A stretch of 64,000 nucleotides of DNA from Pseudobacteriovorax antillogorgiicola (GCF_900177345.1 NZ_FWZT01000022.1:93391-157390), one strand, 5' to 3'; positions 52,782 to 62,312 are shown, counted from the first letter of the stretch. The notes: a model not told the origin generated them from the sequence alone. Translations and numbers: made by a program.

Positions 52782-53945
52782 TTATGGCCGAATCGCAGGA
52801 ACCCGGGTATCCTTTGAAAAAATCTCGGCTTCCTGACTAGGAATGCCATCACCTTGACTATCATCGCCTAATATCGAGCTAAGTGCTATTTGTGCCCGTC
52901 GAAAAACATCTTCGTTGCGAACCCAACGACTTGCCCCCCAAGCTATACCCACTAACCCGTTTTCATCCAACTCCTGGCCCTTAGGAACCAGGTAGATTTG
53001 CTCCTCGACATCAAGATATTGATCCAAGATCAAAGACTGCACGAGGTAGGCGAAATCTTCTTCGGGACTGAGAAACGACAAAAAATGTGTCGCCTCACTT
53101 TCCTGCCAAAGGCTTTCAACAGTCTCGACGTCAACACCAAGCAGGAGACTACTATATTCCTGGTAGACAATATTCCGAGCCAACGCGGTCAGCGTCGGAG
53201 CATTTAGAGTGATGCCTAGGCCATCGTGTAAGCGCTGATCCATGCGATTGACCGCTAACTGATAGGGGGTGATCCCAGCATAGGCTGCACTCATATCCGT
53301 GCCCATAAAGTCATTGGCATGAGCCAATTGATGAAATAATTCAGAGGCAAAATTAGGCCAAATCTCGTCTTCAGTGCGAGGTAGATCTCCTGAAATTTCC
53401 GGAGTTCTGACAACTTCGAGGTAATAGGAATACCCGGCAAAACCGTTGTGTAGGCGGGACTTTACTGGCACCTGATAGCTTTCCTCAAGCTCCTGCCAGA
53501 ACAAATTAGCATCAAGGTAGAGCACTCCATTGAGGGCCCAAAAAAAAGAATGACTCAGATTGCGACTTAAGACAATTGCCGTGACTGGCGCAAATAGGGG
53601 CCAAAGGCTCTCAGGCACACGATCCATGAATGACACAAATTGCGCCCGCAACCAAGGGTCCGAAGCCACCACCCGAGCTTCAATAGCCGTGCGATCAAGT
53701 ACTTCTTCTTGTCCAAGAGGTGGAAGTGTGAGATAGGAGCAAGCCTTATCAGGCTCGTTGCGATAAACACAGTCTTCGAGTTTATCTTGGTAGGGGCTGC
53801 TATCGAGAGCCCAGACCCGAACATCACCAGAAAAGAAATGCTGGCGAAAGGGTTCACGCTCGATTTCCTGGTTGGAACTACAAGCATTCAGACAAAGCTG
53901 CCAGATGATAAGGCTAGCAATCATCCACCTATAATCGTTTATCAT
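52782..53945 (-). CDS. Lipoprotein with HQxxH (degenerate zincin-like) motif
   Basis: A 387-aa lipoprotein (LNAC lipobox near residue 22). Near residue 212 the sequence ELFHQLAHANDF has the spacing of an HExxH zinc-protease helix but with Gln in place of the catalytic Glu. The rest is helical and unrecognised. The protein is either an inactive relative of a zincin or a different fold; a substitution in an otherwise conserved helix is notable. Confidence 0.65.
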   Translation of the reverse strand: MINDYRWMIASLIIWQLCLNACSSNQEIEREPFRQHFFSGDVRVWALDSSPYQDKLEDCVYRNEPDKACSYLTLPPLGQEEVLDRTAIEARVVASDPWLRAQFVSFMDRVPESLWPLFAPVTAIVLSRNLSHSFFWALNGVLYLDANLFWQELEESYQVPVKSRLHNGFAGYSYYLEVVRTPEISGDLPRTEDEIWPNFASELFHQLAHANDFMGTDMSAAYAGITPYQLAVNRMDQRLHDGLGITLNAPTLTALARNIVYQEYSSLLLGVDVETVESLWQESEATHFLSFLSPEEDFAYLVQSLILDQYLDVEEQIYLVPKGQELDENGLVGIAWGASRWVRNEDVFRRAQIALSSILGDDSQGDGIPSQEAEIFSKDTRVPAIRP

Positions 53946-54133
53946 CGTTCAACACCTTTTGAAAATCACACCTTACCACCTCGCCTGGGGTTAGCAGAAT
54001 GCTTGCCCTCACCCCTTGCGGCTATTTTTTGTCAACTATAACAGCCCTTTAAATACTTGTCAGGAGCAAACTCAAACAATTTCAGCGATTTCGCCGAAAG
54101 TTAATTCAGGATTTTTTAGTTTGGAAGGTTTGC

Positions 54134-56809
54134 ATGAGCAAGGATGCTCGACATTCTGTACGGATCAAAATTACAAACGAACCTTGGACGCTGCGCTACT
54201 CACGTGAGGATGAATCACTAGAGTCACCCATCGATGACGTTTCCTCCCAAGGTCTGGCGATCACACCACCCTATCGCGAAAACAGTCCCTTTCATGTGGG
54301 TGCCAGCGTCGAGCAGGTTTATATCGTTTCTCAATACCGTACTTACGGGCCTTTGAACTTTCGAATTAAACGGATCACGTTTCAACTCGATATCGAGCGA
54401 ATTCACGTAGCCATGATGGTCGATGATGATAACAGCGATGCCATCATGAAACAGGTCTATCAAGATCTCTATGGGTTGCTGGAATCCGAACCAGAACCTA
54501 GCCCGGAATGGATTCCCATTCCAGCCAGAGGAGACGCCAATGAACAGTCTCGCCTACAGCGGCTAAACTTTCTAAGAGAACGCACTGCTCAACCACTTAG
54601 CGGCTTAGAGCATTGCTACCTAGACCCAGCTGACGCCTCCACAAAAGTCGAGAACTTCATCGGTTCCATTGAAATGCCAGTAGGTGTTGCTGGTCCCCTC
54701 CACTTTCATGGGGAGCGGGTGTCTGGCCCCATCTATGCACCCTTTGCGACTAATGAAACATCCTTGGTTGCCTCGGCGGCGCGGGGTTCGAAGGCTATGA
54801 GTATGAGTGGAGGTGTATCGACACGAGTGATGAGACAATCCATCCGGCTCAACCCGCTAATGATATTTGAAAACCACAAAGGAGCTAACTATTTCACCCG
54901 CTGGCTGCTTGATCACAAAGCAGAAATGGCTGATCAGATCCAAGACCTATTTCCTGAAATTGACCGCGTTGAAATCTGGCCCCATAGCTTAGGTACCAAG
55001 GTTCATATAAGCCTCCATTATACCCTAGCAGAATCTGGTTCCCTATCTAAAGTTAAACAGGCGACTTGGACCTTCATCCAACGGTGCCTCGACTACATGC
55101 TTCCCAAGGAATCAGTGACGATCGAAAACTTTGTGATCGACTCTTCATTTCAAGGGGATACCCCAGCCGATCGATCGCCGCTATTTTCAGGTAACGGCAT
55201 TCAGGTCATTGCTGAAGCAATGATAACTGAAGACGTTGCGCAGACCATTCTCAAGTCAAATTTGAGCGAGATCTTAGCTGCGTATCGCCACCATCAAACT
55301 AATCGCAACCTAAACGACTGCAAGCATACTCATCTTGGTTTAAACCATACCTTACCCTCGCTACTGATGGCCACAGGTCAAAGCCTTTCAAGTATGGTTG
55401 ACACCTGTATTGGACAATTCTATGTGGAGCCCGTTGATGGCGGCTTGTACACATCTCTGATCTTGCCTCGACTTGATTTGGAAACCGTTGGCAAAGGGAC
55501 CAGTTTCGGGCATCAACAGCAATGCTTAGAGTTAATTGAGTGCCATGGCCCCGGCAAACAGGGGCGGCTCGCCGAGATTGTAGCTGGCTTTTCTTTGGCT
55601 CTTGAAGTTTCTGGTTTGGCATCTCTGGCTAAATCCTATTTTTCCGTGAGTCGCCGGAGTTTCTTAAAGAATCACCCTGTGGAATGCCTCCGTATGGAGC
55701 ACCTCGACAAGGCATTCTTCACCCCAATTTTACAAACGTTAGAGGGAACTCCCGGAGTACTTGTAGAAAGTCTATCGTTTTCTAGTGAAATTATGAATCA
55801 GTCCTATTTTGCGAAACACCTCATCCGACGCAAGCTCCCCAAGTTTGTCGGCCTCACCAAAGCGAAGCTTCGCTACCGGGTGGGCCAAGGCGATACGAAG
55901 TACTATACCTGCGTTGTAAAGTCTCTCCTATCGGGACAGGACGTCCAGTTGGTCATCGAAAGCATAACCAAAAACTGTGGAGAACTGCTTTCGTCGTATA
56001 TCTCTCGATACCAGGAAGCTTTACCGTATCGCGACTGTCACGAAAGGGAATGGCGCATCAATCGTGAGCCACCGAAGCCCCTAGTAGAGTTCCTCCCCAA
56101 GCGCCCGGCTTGCTATCGCCAAAGTAAAAATGATGCCTATGTCGTGATAATGGAAGATCTCGGTAATAAAATTGGTTCGATCATCCAAGACTCCAAGCGA
56201 ATCGCTGAGAAGCTAGGGGTGTTGCATGGCCAGCTGCGGGCTCACGCTCACTCCGATCTCTATATGCCTCATATTGATCAGATCAATGTAGCATCTATCC
56301 TTTGGGGCTCCTTGGTTGTTAATGGTAAATTCCTGTTTCCCGAATGGTATGACGATCATCTTTTCCAGCACCAAATGAATCTGCTCGCCAAACGAGATAC
56401 ATGGCTACCAGAGTGGGATGCTTGTCCGAAGACAATGATTCACGGTCGTCTCAATCAAAATCACATGGCCTTTCATAACGATCGATTGACTTTGATCGAT
56501 TGGAGCTATAGCTCTTGGAACATCGCCCAACATGACCTCATCGATTTTATGATTCATCTCCATCATCAACTTGATGAGGAGCTTCTTAACGAGCTGTCTC
56601 AAGCCCATTGGCAAGCTTTAAGTGAAAGTTCCGAAAGGGATCTCAGTCAGGACGAGTGGCAAAAGCAGCTCCGTCTAGCTCTTAAATTCTATACAGTATT
56701 TACCTATCCTCTTGGCCTCCTTGAAGATAGTTTTCAAAAGTCTAGCAAACTGATTCACTTCCATTCTAATTTGATACGCATTCTAACTTGGCAAGGATTG
56801 ATGGCATGA
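54134..56809 (+). CDS. PilZ / HMG-CoA-reductase-like / APH-like fusion protein
   Basis: An 891-aa three-domain protein. Residues 1-110 are a PilZ domain with both c-di-GMP motifs (R6-HSV-R10 and D35-V-S-S-Q-G40). Residues 165-515 follow class I HMG-CoA reductase: ENFIGSIEMPVGVAGPL, ATNETSLVASAARGSKAMSM, SGGVST and TVGKGT, with AEIVAG near 480. The catalytic Glu (E208) is kept, but the aligned Lys, Asp and His appear replaced by Thr (GDTPADR), Ser (GQS) and Arg (SVSRRS). Residues 640-880 resemble aminoglycoside phosphotransferases: VVIMEDLG, HGRLNQNH (Asp of HGD replaced by Arg) and LIDW. GGAAGG is upstream of the ATG. It overlaps the next gene by 4 bases. Confidence 0.82.
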   Translation: MSKDARHSVRIKITNEPWTLRYSREDESLESPIDDVSSQGLAITPPYRENSPFHVGASVEQVYIVSQYRTYGPLNFRIKRITFQLDIERIHVAMMVDDDNSDAIMKQVYQDLYGLLESEPEPSPEWIPIPARGDANEQSRLQRLNFLRERTAQPLSGLEHCYLDPADASTKVENFIGSIEMPVGVAGPLHFHGERVSGPIYAPFATNETSLVASAARGSKAMSMSGGVSTRVMRQSIRLNPLMIFENHKGANYFTRWLLDHKAEMADQIQDLFPEIDRVEIWPHSLGTKVHISLHYTLAESGSLSKVKQATWTFIQRCLDYMLPKESVTIENFVIDSSFQGDTPADRSPLFSGNGIQVIAEAMITEDVAQTILKSNLSEILAAYRHHQTNRNLNDCKHTHLGLNHTLPSLLMATGQSLSSMVDTCIGQFYVEPVDGGLYTSLILPRLDLETVGKGTSFGHQQQCLELIECHGPGKQGRLAEIVAGFSLALEVSGLASLAKSYFSVSRRSFLKNHPVECLRMEHLDKAFFTPILQTLEGTPGVLVESLSFSSEIMNQSYFAKHLIRRKLPKFVGLTKAKLRYRVGQGDTKYYTCVVKSLLSGQDVQLVIESITKNCGELLSSYISRYQEALPYRDCHEREWRINREPPKPLVEFLPKRPACYRQSKNDAYVVIMEDLGNKIGSIIQDSKRIAEKLGVLHGQLRAHAHSDLYMPHIDQINVASILWGSLVVNGKFLFPEWYDDHLFQHQMNLLAKRDTWLPEWDACPKTMIHGRLNQNHMAFHNDRLTLIDWSYSSWNIAQHDLIDFMIHLHHQLDEELLNELSQAHWQALSESSERDLSQDEWQKQLRLALKFYTVFTYPLGLLEDSFQKSSKLIHFHSNLIRILTWQGLMA

Positions 56810-59415
56810 AACTAATTTCCTCGCAAGATCTTCTCGACTATCATCTGGAGGACACCGGTTTCAAAGCGCTCAGGTTGCAAATGGCAGCTCTAACTAATTC
56901 TGATCAAATTCCCACCTACTGGTGTCTAACAGGCAGTACTTGCCTAGAAATTCTCGAAGAATCTGCTAATTTTGAACAATTAGTAGGCTATCTGGATCAA
57001 CTTCAGCAAGATTCTCAGAGGGAAGTTATCAAGCAAGCGGTAGAGCAGATAGTGATGGCAACCCCACTACCCGAGGCTCTTGCCAACGAACTTAATGAAC
57101 TTCTGGATCGGGAAAATCACCTTGTAGTTCGTTCGTCTTCAGCGCAGCCCCATCGATCCTCGTCATGTGTCGCTAGCTTTATAAGTGGAGAATTCACGAA
57201 GCTTCAATCTGCAATATTACAGCATATTGCCTGTGAACTGGTGGAGAACGGGATGCCCTTTATGGGTTCTTTAATTCTCCAGCGCTATGTGTCAGTTGAT
57301 AAAACCATGATCGTTTTTACGGCCAATCCTCATAATGGCAACCGATCCCAGGCTGTGATGGAACACTACTACGGCTCAAAGAAAATCGAAGATCAAATCG
57401 ATTATCTAGAGTATAATTGGCGGTCCAAGAAGATCGAGGTCCAGAATGCAGGCATGAAAACTCGCTCCTTAAGATACGATGCCAATGGCCGTGAGATTTC
57501 AAGCGAAGTTTCTCCCAAGTTTCATTTGACTCCTATTTTGGAACAGAAGTCCATAGACTTGATCTTAAAGCAGAGTTTTGCCATCTTAAAACAATTCTCG
57601 AAGCCATTACGTCTTCACTTCGCAAGCTCGGGGGGCCGTCTATACTTACTCGGCATCAAAAAACCAGCCTACTTTCCTGCTATGAGGGATAATTCACGCC
57701 ACGGGAGCACCTGGAGCAACGATAACCTTGAAACCAGCTACCTGGGGCTAACATCACCTTTGTCTTTTTCAGTCAATCGTCACCTCTACCAAAGTAAGCT
57801 AACCTATCTACTGAATCTTTTTAAAGCGGATCCACTTGCAATAAATACCCAACGCGCAAAGATGCAGCACGTGCTTTCTATGATTACATGTCGCATATTT
57901 AGTAACAAAACAGCATTAAGCGAGATAGCACAGCTGGTACCTCATGAGCAAGATCGAGCTCTTCTTGAAAGTTTCCTTACCCTTGGAACCACCAATAACC
58001 AACCCGATCACGCCCCCCCCCTACTCAAAAAGTTGCGGGCAGCTATCTTCCAAGATGTGGATGAGATGCACCTCCAGGCCCAAAAGAAAAGTCAAGATTT
58101 CGCACAACGCTACCGCGATCGATTTCTGGATTACACCCCTCAGTATTTTGCCACTCATAACGTAGGGGAGCTTTTCTCAGAATTCGAAGACCTTCTGAAC
58201 CAACATTCACAGTTACATCACAGCCAAGCCTTGGTGCGTCTTGAAGCATTTAAAGTCGGTCTTAAAATTCAAGGTATCAGCCAGGAAGCCGGTGTTCCTA
58301 TGTCGCCTCTAGAACTTGAGCTTTCTATGCAACTCGATACACCAACGTTTTACCGAGACTTCCTCGATATGGCAAGGGAGTTTAGCCAAGAGCGCATCAT
58401 GGAGAACTATGACTTTCATGATCCACAGAAGTTGTTCCACCATCTTGCAAAAGATCACCAAAAAGCTAATCATTGCTTCCGTAGCTTTATTCAAGACTAT
58501 GGTTTCTTGAGTTTTCAGGAAGGTAAATTTAACTCAGTGACCGTGGCGGAAAATCCGGCTATTCTTCTGCCACTGCTCCATCTATATTGCCAGCACAAAG
58601 AAGTCATTCCACCAATGAAGTCGGAGCCACCGCAGCAAAAGATTCTAAATGAGTTGTTTCACAAGATTCATCAAAGCCAAGGTCCTAGTATTCTGAATCG
58701 CTTGCGCAAGAAATATCAGAAATTTCAGCAATTGATGGTGGATGTCCAACATATCCGCATTCAAAAGCTTCAGTTTTTTATGCTTCTCAAGCAGGTGGTA
58801 AGTGCCATAGGCTATCAGCTTCACGATAGCCAGTTCATCGAAAACCCAACGGACATCCATTACTTTCTCATGGAAGAATTTGAAGCTCTTGAATTAGGTG
58901 GATTTCTCGACAAAGACATCAAAGACTTGATCAGTAAGCGCAAGGAAGAGTATCAGGCTTACCAAAATACCTATAACAATATCCGCGAATTTCAAATAAC
59001 AGAATTTATTCCTGTCACAGAAAATGTCATTGAGAAATTTTTTAAAGAAAGCCCAAAACCATGGGGGCGTATTCACGGCCAAGGTAATCACGCTGGTTCC
59101 TTTAACGGGAATATTAAGAAGATCCATAGCCCCGAAGACTTTAGCCAGATCCTGAATAAGATCGTACTTCTCCAGGTGCCTTCCAACTTAGCGAGTCTAG
59201 CTGTTCCCCTAGCTAAAGGTATCATCGTCGAACAGTGCAGCCATAGCAGTTATCTAACGTCCCTTTCAAATATGCTGCAAAGACCAATGGTCACCAACGT
59301 TCCTCGTGTATTTCAGAGAGTTTCAGATCAGCAACCGATTCACATTGATAGCGATGATGGCGCCATTGAAAAGATGTTAAATGCTGCCCAAGATGATGAT
59401 TCCCAAGCTTCTTAA
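56806..59415 (+). CDS. PEP-synthase/rifampin-phosphotransferase-like dikinase (divergent)
   Basis: An 869-aa protein with the three-part order of rifampin phosphotransferase (typically about 865 aa). The N-terminal ATP-grasp region has GFK at 18-20, VRSS at 108-111 and FTANP at 171-175. The long middle region begins WSNDNLETSYLGLTSPLSFS, close to the N-x-x-E-x-x-x-x-x-x-TPL block of that family. The phosphohistidine domain has SHSSYL (His about 813). The ATP-site Glu and QxRP Arg appear degenerate (LRLHFASS, GIKKPAY), and the PEP-binding barrel is absent. It probably transfers phosphate to a small molecule or is inactive. Its ATG overlaps the upstream stop (ATGA), so the two proteins are made together. 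Confidence 0.8.
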   Translation: MKLISSQDLLDYHLEDTGFKALRLQMAALTNSDQIPTYWCLTGSTCLEILEESANFEQLVGYLDQLQQDSQREVIKQAVEQIVMATPLPEALANELNELLDRENHLVVRSSSAQPHRSSSCVASFISGEFTKLQSAILQHIACELVENGMPFMGSLILQRYVSVDKTMIVFTANPHNGNRSQAVMEHYYGSKKIEDQIDYLEYNWRSKKIEVQNAGMKTRSLRYDANGREISSEVSPKFHLTPILEQKSIDLILKQSFAILKQFSKPLRLHFASSGGRLYLLGIKKPAYFPAMRDNSRHGSTWSNDNLETSYLGLTSPLSFSVNRHLYQSKLTYLLNLFKADPLAINTQRAKMQHVLSMITCRIFSNKTALSEIAQLVPHEQDRALLESFLTLGTTNNQPDHAPPLLKKLRAAIFQDVDEMHLQAQKKSQDFAQRYRDRFLDYTPQYFATHNVGELFSEFEDLLNQHSQLHHSQALVRLEAFKVGLKIQGISQEAGVPMSPLELELSMQLDTPTFYRDFLDMAREFSQERIMENYDFHDPQKLFHHLAKDHQKANHCFRSFIQDYGFLSFQEGKFNSVTVAENPAILLPLLHLYCQHKEVIPPMKSEPPQQKILNELFHKIHQSQGPSILNRLRKKYQKFQQLMVDVQHIRIQKLQFFMLLKQVVSAIGYQLHDSQFIENPTDIHYFLMEEFEALELGGFLDKDIKDLISKRKEEYQAYQNTYNNIREFQITEFIPVTENVIEKFFKESPKPWGRIHGQGNHAGSFNGNIKKIHSPEDFSQILNKIVLLQVPSNLASLAVPLAKGIIVEQCSHSSYLTSLSNMLQRPMVTNVPRVFQRVSDQQPIHIDSDDGAIEKMLNAAQDDDSQAS

Positions 59416-59570
59416 AGTTTTGAGTAACCTCTGCTCAGCGCAGCGTGTTTGGGTTGCTGTTTTACGATCTAACTGTATCCGAATTTTTGCGGCTTATCTG
59501 AGGTGGATAGAGTAACTGCAGGTAGAGAAAAAGTATAAGAGCAGTGTGGACAACACACGCAAACAGTTCT

Positions 59571-59924
59571 TCAATAGCTGCGAAGGTAATAACGCCAACC
59601 ATTCAAGAAATCGATATTGCGCTGCTTGAGCCTGGGTAGGTCTTTTGGGAAGTATGCATCAATACTATAAACAGAACATACAAATACTTTACGCATACCT
59701 TGAGAATCAGTGGTATCAATGTCGATCTGCCAATTTTGATCTTTGATAAAACGAATGAGCGAACTAGGTAGTTTTACTCCATCAGAAAAACTAATATATG
59801 CAATGCCTATCTGTCCATTTTCATGGTTGCCCTGACAAGAAAACTGGGTTGAAAGACCGCGACTGTTCAAACCCTTTACAATGTCCAGCATTTCACTATC
59901 AATTTTCTCGATTGGCAACCTCAT
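59571..59924 (-). CDS. Small hypothetical protein
   Basis: A 117-aa cytosolic-looking protein with the block RGLSTQFSCQGNHENGQIG in the first half and a C-terminus ending WRYYLRSY. It has no signal peptide or membrane segment. I do not recognise the family. The ribosome binding site is weak. Its relation to the dikinase unit (convergent, 155 bases apart) is unclear. Confidence 0.55.
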   Translation of the reverse strand: MRLPIEKIDSEMLDIVKGLNSRGLSTQFSCQGNHENGQIGIAYISFSDGVKLPSSLIRFIKDQNWQIDIDTTDSQGMRKVFVCSVYSIDAYFPKDLPRLKQRNIDFLNGWRYYLRSY

Positions 59925-60073
59925 AGCACCCAGTAATTGTTTAACATTCAGCTAAAAGAGCAAAGACTCCATAGGTCTAGCGGATGGCTAATTTAGCAGT
60001 AGCAAGTTGGGTGCCTTCTAGCTGTAACTCTCCTTCAAACCCATGTCGGCCAAGCTACAAATAGTTTCGCTTA

Positions 60074-60234
60074 GCGGCTGTTGGCGTTTGAACATATCCT
60101 AGCGTTCTGGCTGAATGAAAACCAAGACTGGCAGAGAGGAGGAGACATGGCGAGAATATAGTGACGTCGAGCGACAACAGATTGACTTATTAAGTTAAAT
60201 CAGCGGCCTGTGTTCGAAACGTCAACAGCCCCTC
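60074..60234 (+). repeat. 161-bp inverted-terminal repeat element (copy B)
   Basis: The ends (GCGGCTGTTGGCGTTTGAAC on the left and the complement of GGGGCTGTTGACGTTTCGAA on the right) match copy A at 10007. The interior aligns over most of its length, including CGAGCGACAAC at a similar position. TA lies on the left and TC on the right, so one target copy has decayed. It lies in the 340-bp gap before the GMC gene end. Confidence 0.82.
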
Positions 60235-60261
60235 GTGTCCCCGGAGTAAGCAGCCCACAGT

Positions 60262-61872
60262 TTAAGTAAAATTCCGATCCATGATTCTGTCACAGGTTCG
60301 TTCGGCTAGGGCTACAAGGGTTAAAGTTGGATTGGCCGTTCCTGCCGTTGGGAAGTTACTGGAGCCCAATATAGATAAGTTCTTATGATCGTGACTTTGT
60401 CCCCATGAGTCCACTACCGAGTCCTTTGGAGAGATACCCATTTTCGTAGTACCCATGATATGTCCGGCGCCGAAAATAAGATCGTTCGATCGAATTTCTT
60501 TGCAACCTAACCCTTTAAAAAATTTTTGTCGTTGGGCTTTTCCAAGATCTAAGCCAGCAAACTCATAATCGGTAAACTTATAGAAGATCTCAGGCCTAGG
60601 AATCCCTAAAGCATCTTTTTTCTGTGAAAGAGTGACCCTATTGTGACTTTGGGGCAATTGTTCTAAGAGTGTCGCTATTGAGACTTGAGCCAAGCAATGC
60701 TCTTGAAGCACCTCCTTTAGCTTTTTTCCTCTTAAACCTTGCTCAACAAACTTGGCAGCGTCTACGACGGGACCACCTTCCGCCCAGCCCCAGCCGTCAT
60801 TATGTATTTCTAGGCGAGACGCAGCTACTTTCTTGCGAAACGTACCCGTTCGCAGTTGCTCAAACCCAGATGTTGAAAGAGGCCCCCTAAATGGCCAGAC
60901 TTTTTCCGGCATAAGCGCCCACCCTAGCTGCACTGGGTGATCCATCAGGTTTCTGCCAACCATATCACTTAAATTGGCGACCCCTAGAGGAACATTTTCT
61001 GATTTTGAGTTCAGGAGTAACTTTGGAGTCTCGATACCACCAGCCGCAAGAATAAAATGCTTTGCAGATGCCTTGTGAGATGTCCCATCCCAAGTTTGAT
61101 AGGTGATACTTTCAACCGCACCTAAGCTATCGATGTCTATCTTACTAGCGACAGCCTTCGACACTAGATGCAGACCTTTCTGGACTGCAGACTTTATATC
61201 TTTGTAAGCTTCATACTTAGCACCAACCGGACAGATCGGGACACAGCTATTACTCCCCAAGCACGTCTTAGGGTTTCTAGCCTGAGGATTGGTGGCCATT
61301 TTAAAGGCTCGTCCCTGGAAAGTAGTCCCTTCGATCCTCTTTCTAATCACCTTATCAAGGTAAGAAACAGGTACCGGGGGGCTTGGATATTTTGACTGCC
61401 GAGGTGAATCGAGGTCAAAATCATTGTCACCGGCCACGTTTAAAAATTTCTCTGCTCGGTCATAATATGGAGCGAGTTGTTCGTAAGTGATCGGCCAATC
61501 AGCGCCAACCCCAAACGTACTTTTAAGTTTAAAATCTTCTGGCACAAGTCTTAAGCAGCTTCCGAGCCAATGCCAAGTAGAACCACCTACCAGCCTCTCG
61601 TAGCTGCTATTAAAAAAACTGGGGCCCTTTTGAACATAGTAGTCTTGTGGCTTGCTAACATCAGGGCGAGGAGCCTGAGGGCTGTCAGGATAAGGGACAC
61701 TTGGCACTTTGATATCGGCTTTCTGATACCGTGATACGAGGACATCCCGACTTGCTGGCTCAGGACCAGCCTCCAACATAAGAACTGAAAGTCCTTTATC
61801 TAAAAAGCGATGAGCAGCCAAAGCACCAGCAACACCACTACCAACAATCAAGATGTCATATGTTTTTCTCAT
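60262..61872 (-). CDS. GMC-family FAD-dependent oxidoreductase (sugar/alcohol dehydrogenase large subunit)
   Basis: A 536-aa flavoprotein with a Rossmann GxGxxG near the N-terminus (IVGSGVAGALAAH), a GSTWHWLGS block near residue 100, a Cys-rich block (CLGSNSCVPICPVG), and a C-terminal GAGHIMGTTKMG and NPTLTLVALAER. These match the gluconate/fructose/sorbitol dehydrogenase large-subunit group. It likely oxidises a sugar or alcohol in the periplasm, partnered with the 61869 gene, whose stop it overlaps by 4 bases. The electron acceptor cytochrome subunit is not encoded here. Confidence 0.88.
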   Translation of the reverse strand: MRKTYDILIVGSGVAGALAAHRFLDKGLSVLMLEAGPEPASRDVLVSRYQKADIKVPSVPYPDSPQAPRPDVSKPQDYYVQKGPSFFNSSYERLVGGSTWHWLGSCLRLVPEDFKLKSTFGVGADWPITYEQLAPYYDRAEKFLNVAGDNDFDLDSPRQSKYPSPPVPVSYLDKVIRKRIEGTTFQGRAFKMATNPQARNPKTCLGSNSCVPICPVGAKYEAYKDIKSAVQKGLHLVSKAVASKIDIDSLGAVESITYQTWDGTSHKASAKHFILAAGGIETPKLLLNSKSENVPLGVANLSDMVGRNLMDHPVQLGWALMPEKVWPFRGPLSTSGFEQLRTGTFRKKVAASRLEIHNDGWGWAEGGPVVDAAKFVEQGLRGKKLKEVLQEHCLAQVSIATLLEQLPQSHNRVTLSQKKDALGIPRPEIFYKFTDYEFAGLDLGKAQRQKFFKGLGCKEIRSNDLIFGAGHIMGTTKMGISPKDSVVDSWGQSHDHKNLSILGSSNFPTAGTANPTLTLVALAERTCDRIMDRNFT

Positions 61873-62312
61873 GACTTACTCCCTGGGAGATCATATCTTG
61901 TTCCATAAGGAACTGATGGAGGTGTTATACCAATCAGCTTCCACACCAAAGCTTGTACGTAACCATGAGCTTTCAGTGCAAGCGGCAACTCATTGGACGC
62001 ACATAACCACATTTTCAAAATAGCCATCTCGATCTCTGGCCAGTTCGGGTGGTGGGTTTTGGACTTTGTCCCTTCTCCACGAAAACTATTCTCATCTAGC
62101 TTGAACTTCTGCTTCAAAAGCCTCCAATAAGCAAGAGCGAGAACAGGATCTAAATGACTCTCTTCCAATAAGCTTTCAGACAGTTTGATAAAACCCGGTG
62201 GAGCTACCTGTTCCTCAGCCAAAAGCGCGTCCAGCCAATACTGATCCAGCGTCGTAACACCAATTGCCGCTGCCGCTAGGCTGATCAGCTTCCTTCTATC
62301 TAAACTCGTCAT
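61869..62312 (-). CDS. Tat-targeted small subunit of a flavoprotein dehydrogenase
   Basis: A 147-aa protein with a twin-arginine-type N-terminus (SLDRRKLISLAAAAIGV). The mature helical part (SLLEESHLDPVLALAYWRLL) and the C-terminus with PPSVPYGTRYDL resemble small subunits of gluconate/sorbitol-type dehydrogenases. The signal would carry the folded GMC subunit across the membrane. The ATG at 62312 has AAGGAG upstream and is preferred to 62333. It overlaps the GMC gene by 4 bases. Confidence 0.8.
   Translation of the reverse strand: MTSLDRRKLISLAAAAIGVTTLDQYWLDALLAEEQVAPPGFIKLSESLLEESHLDPVLALAYWRLLKQKFKLDENSFRGEGTKSKTHHPNWPEIEMAILKMWLCASNELPLALKAHGYVQALVWKLIGITPPSVPYGTRYDLPGSKS

Noticed and set aside
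54134..56809. Assignment as a mevalonate-pathway HMG-CoA reductase
   Set aside because: Catalytic Lys, Asp and His are not seen at the aligned positions, and no other mevalonate gene is nearby.
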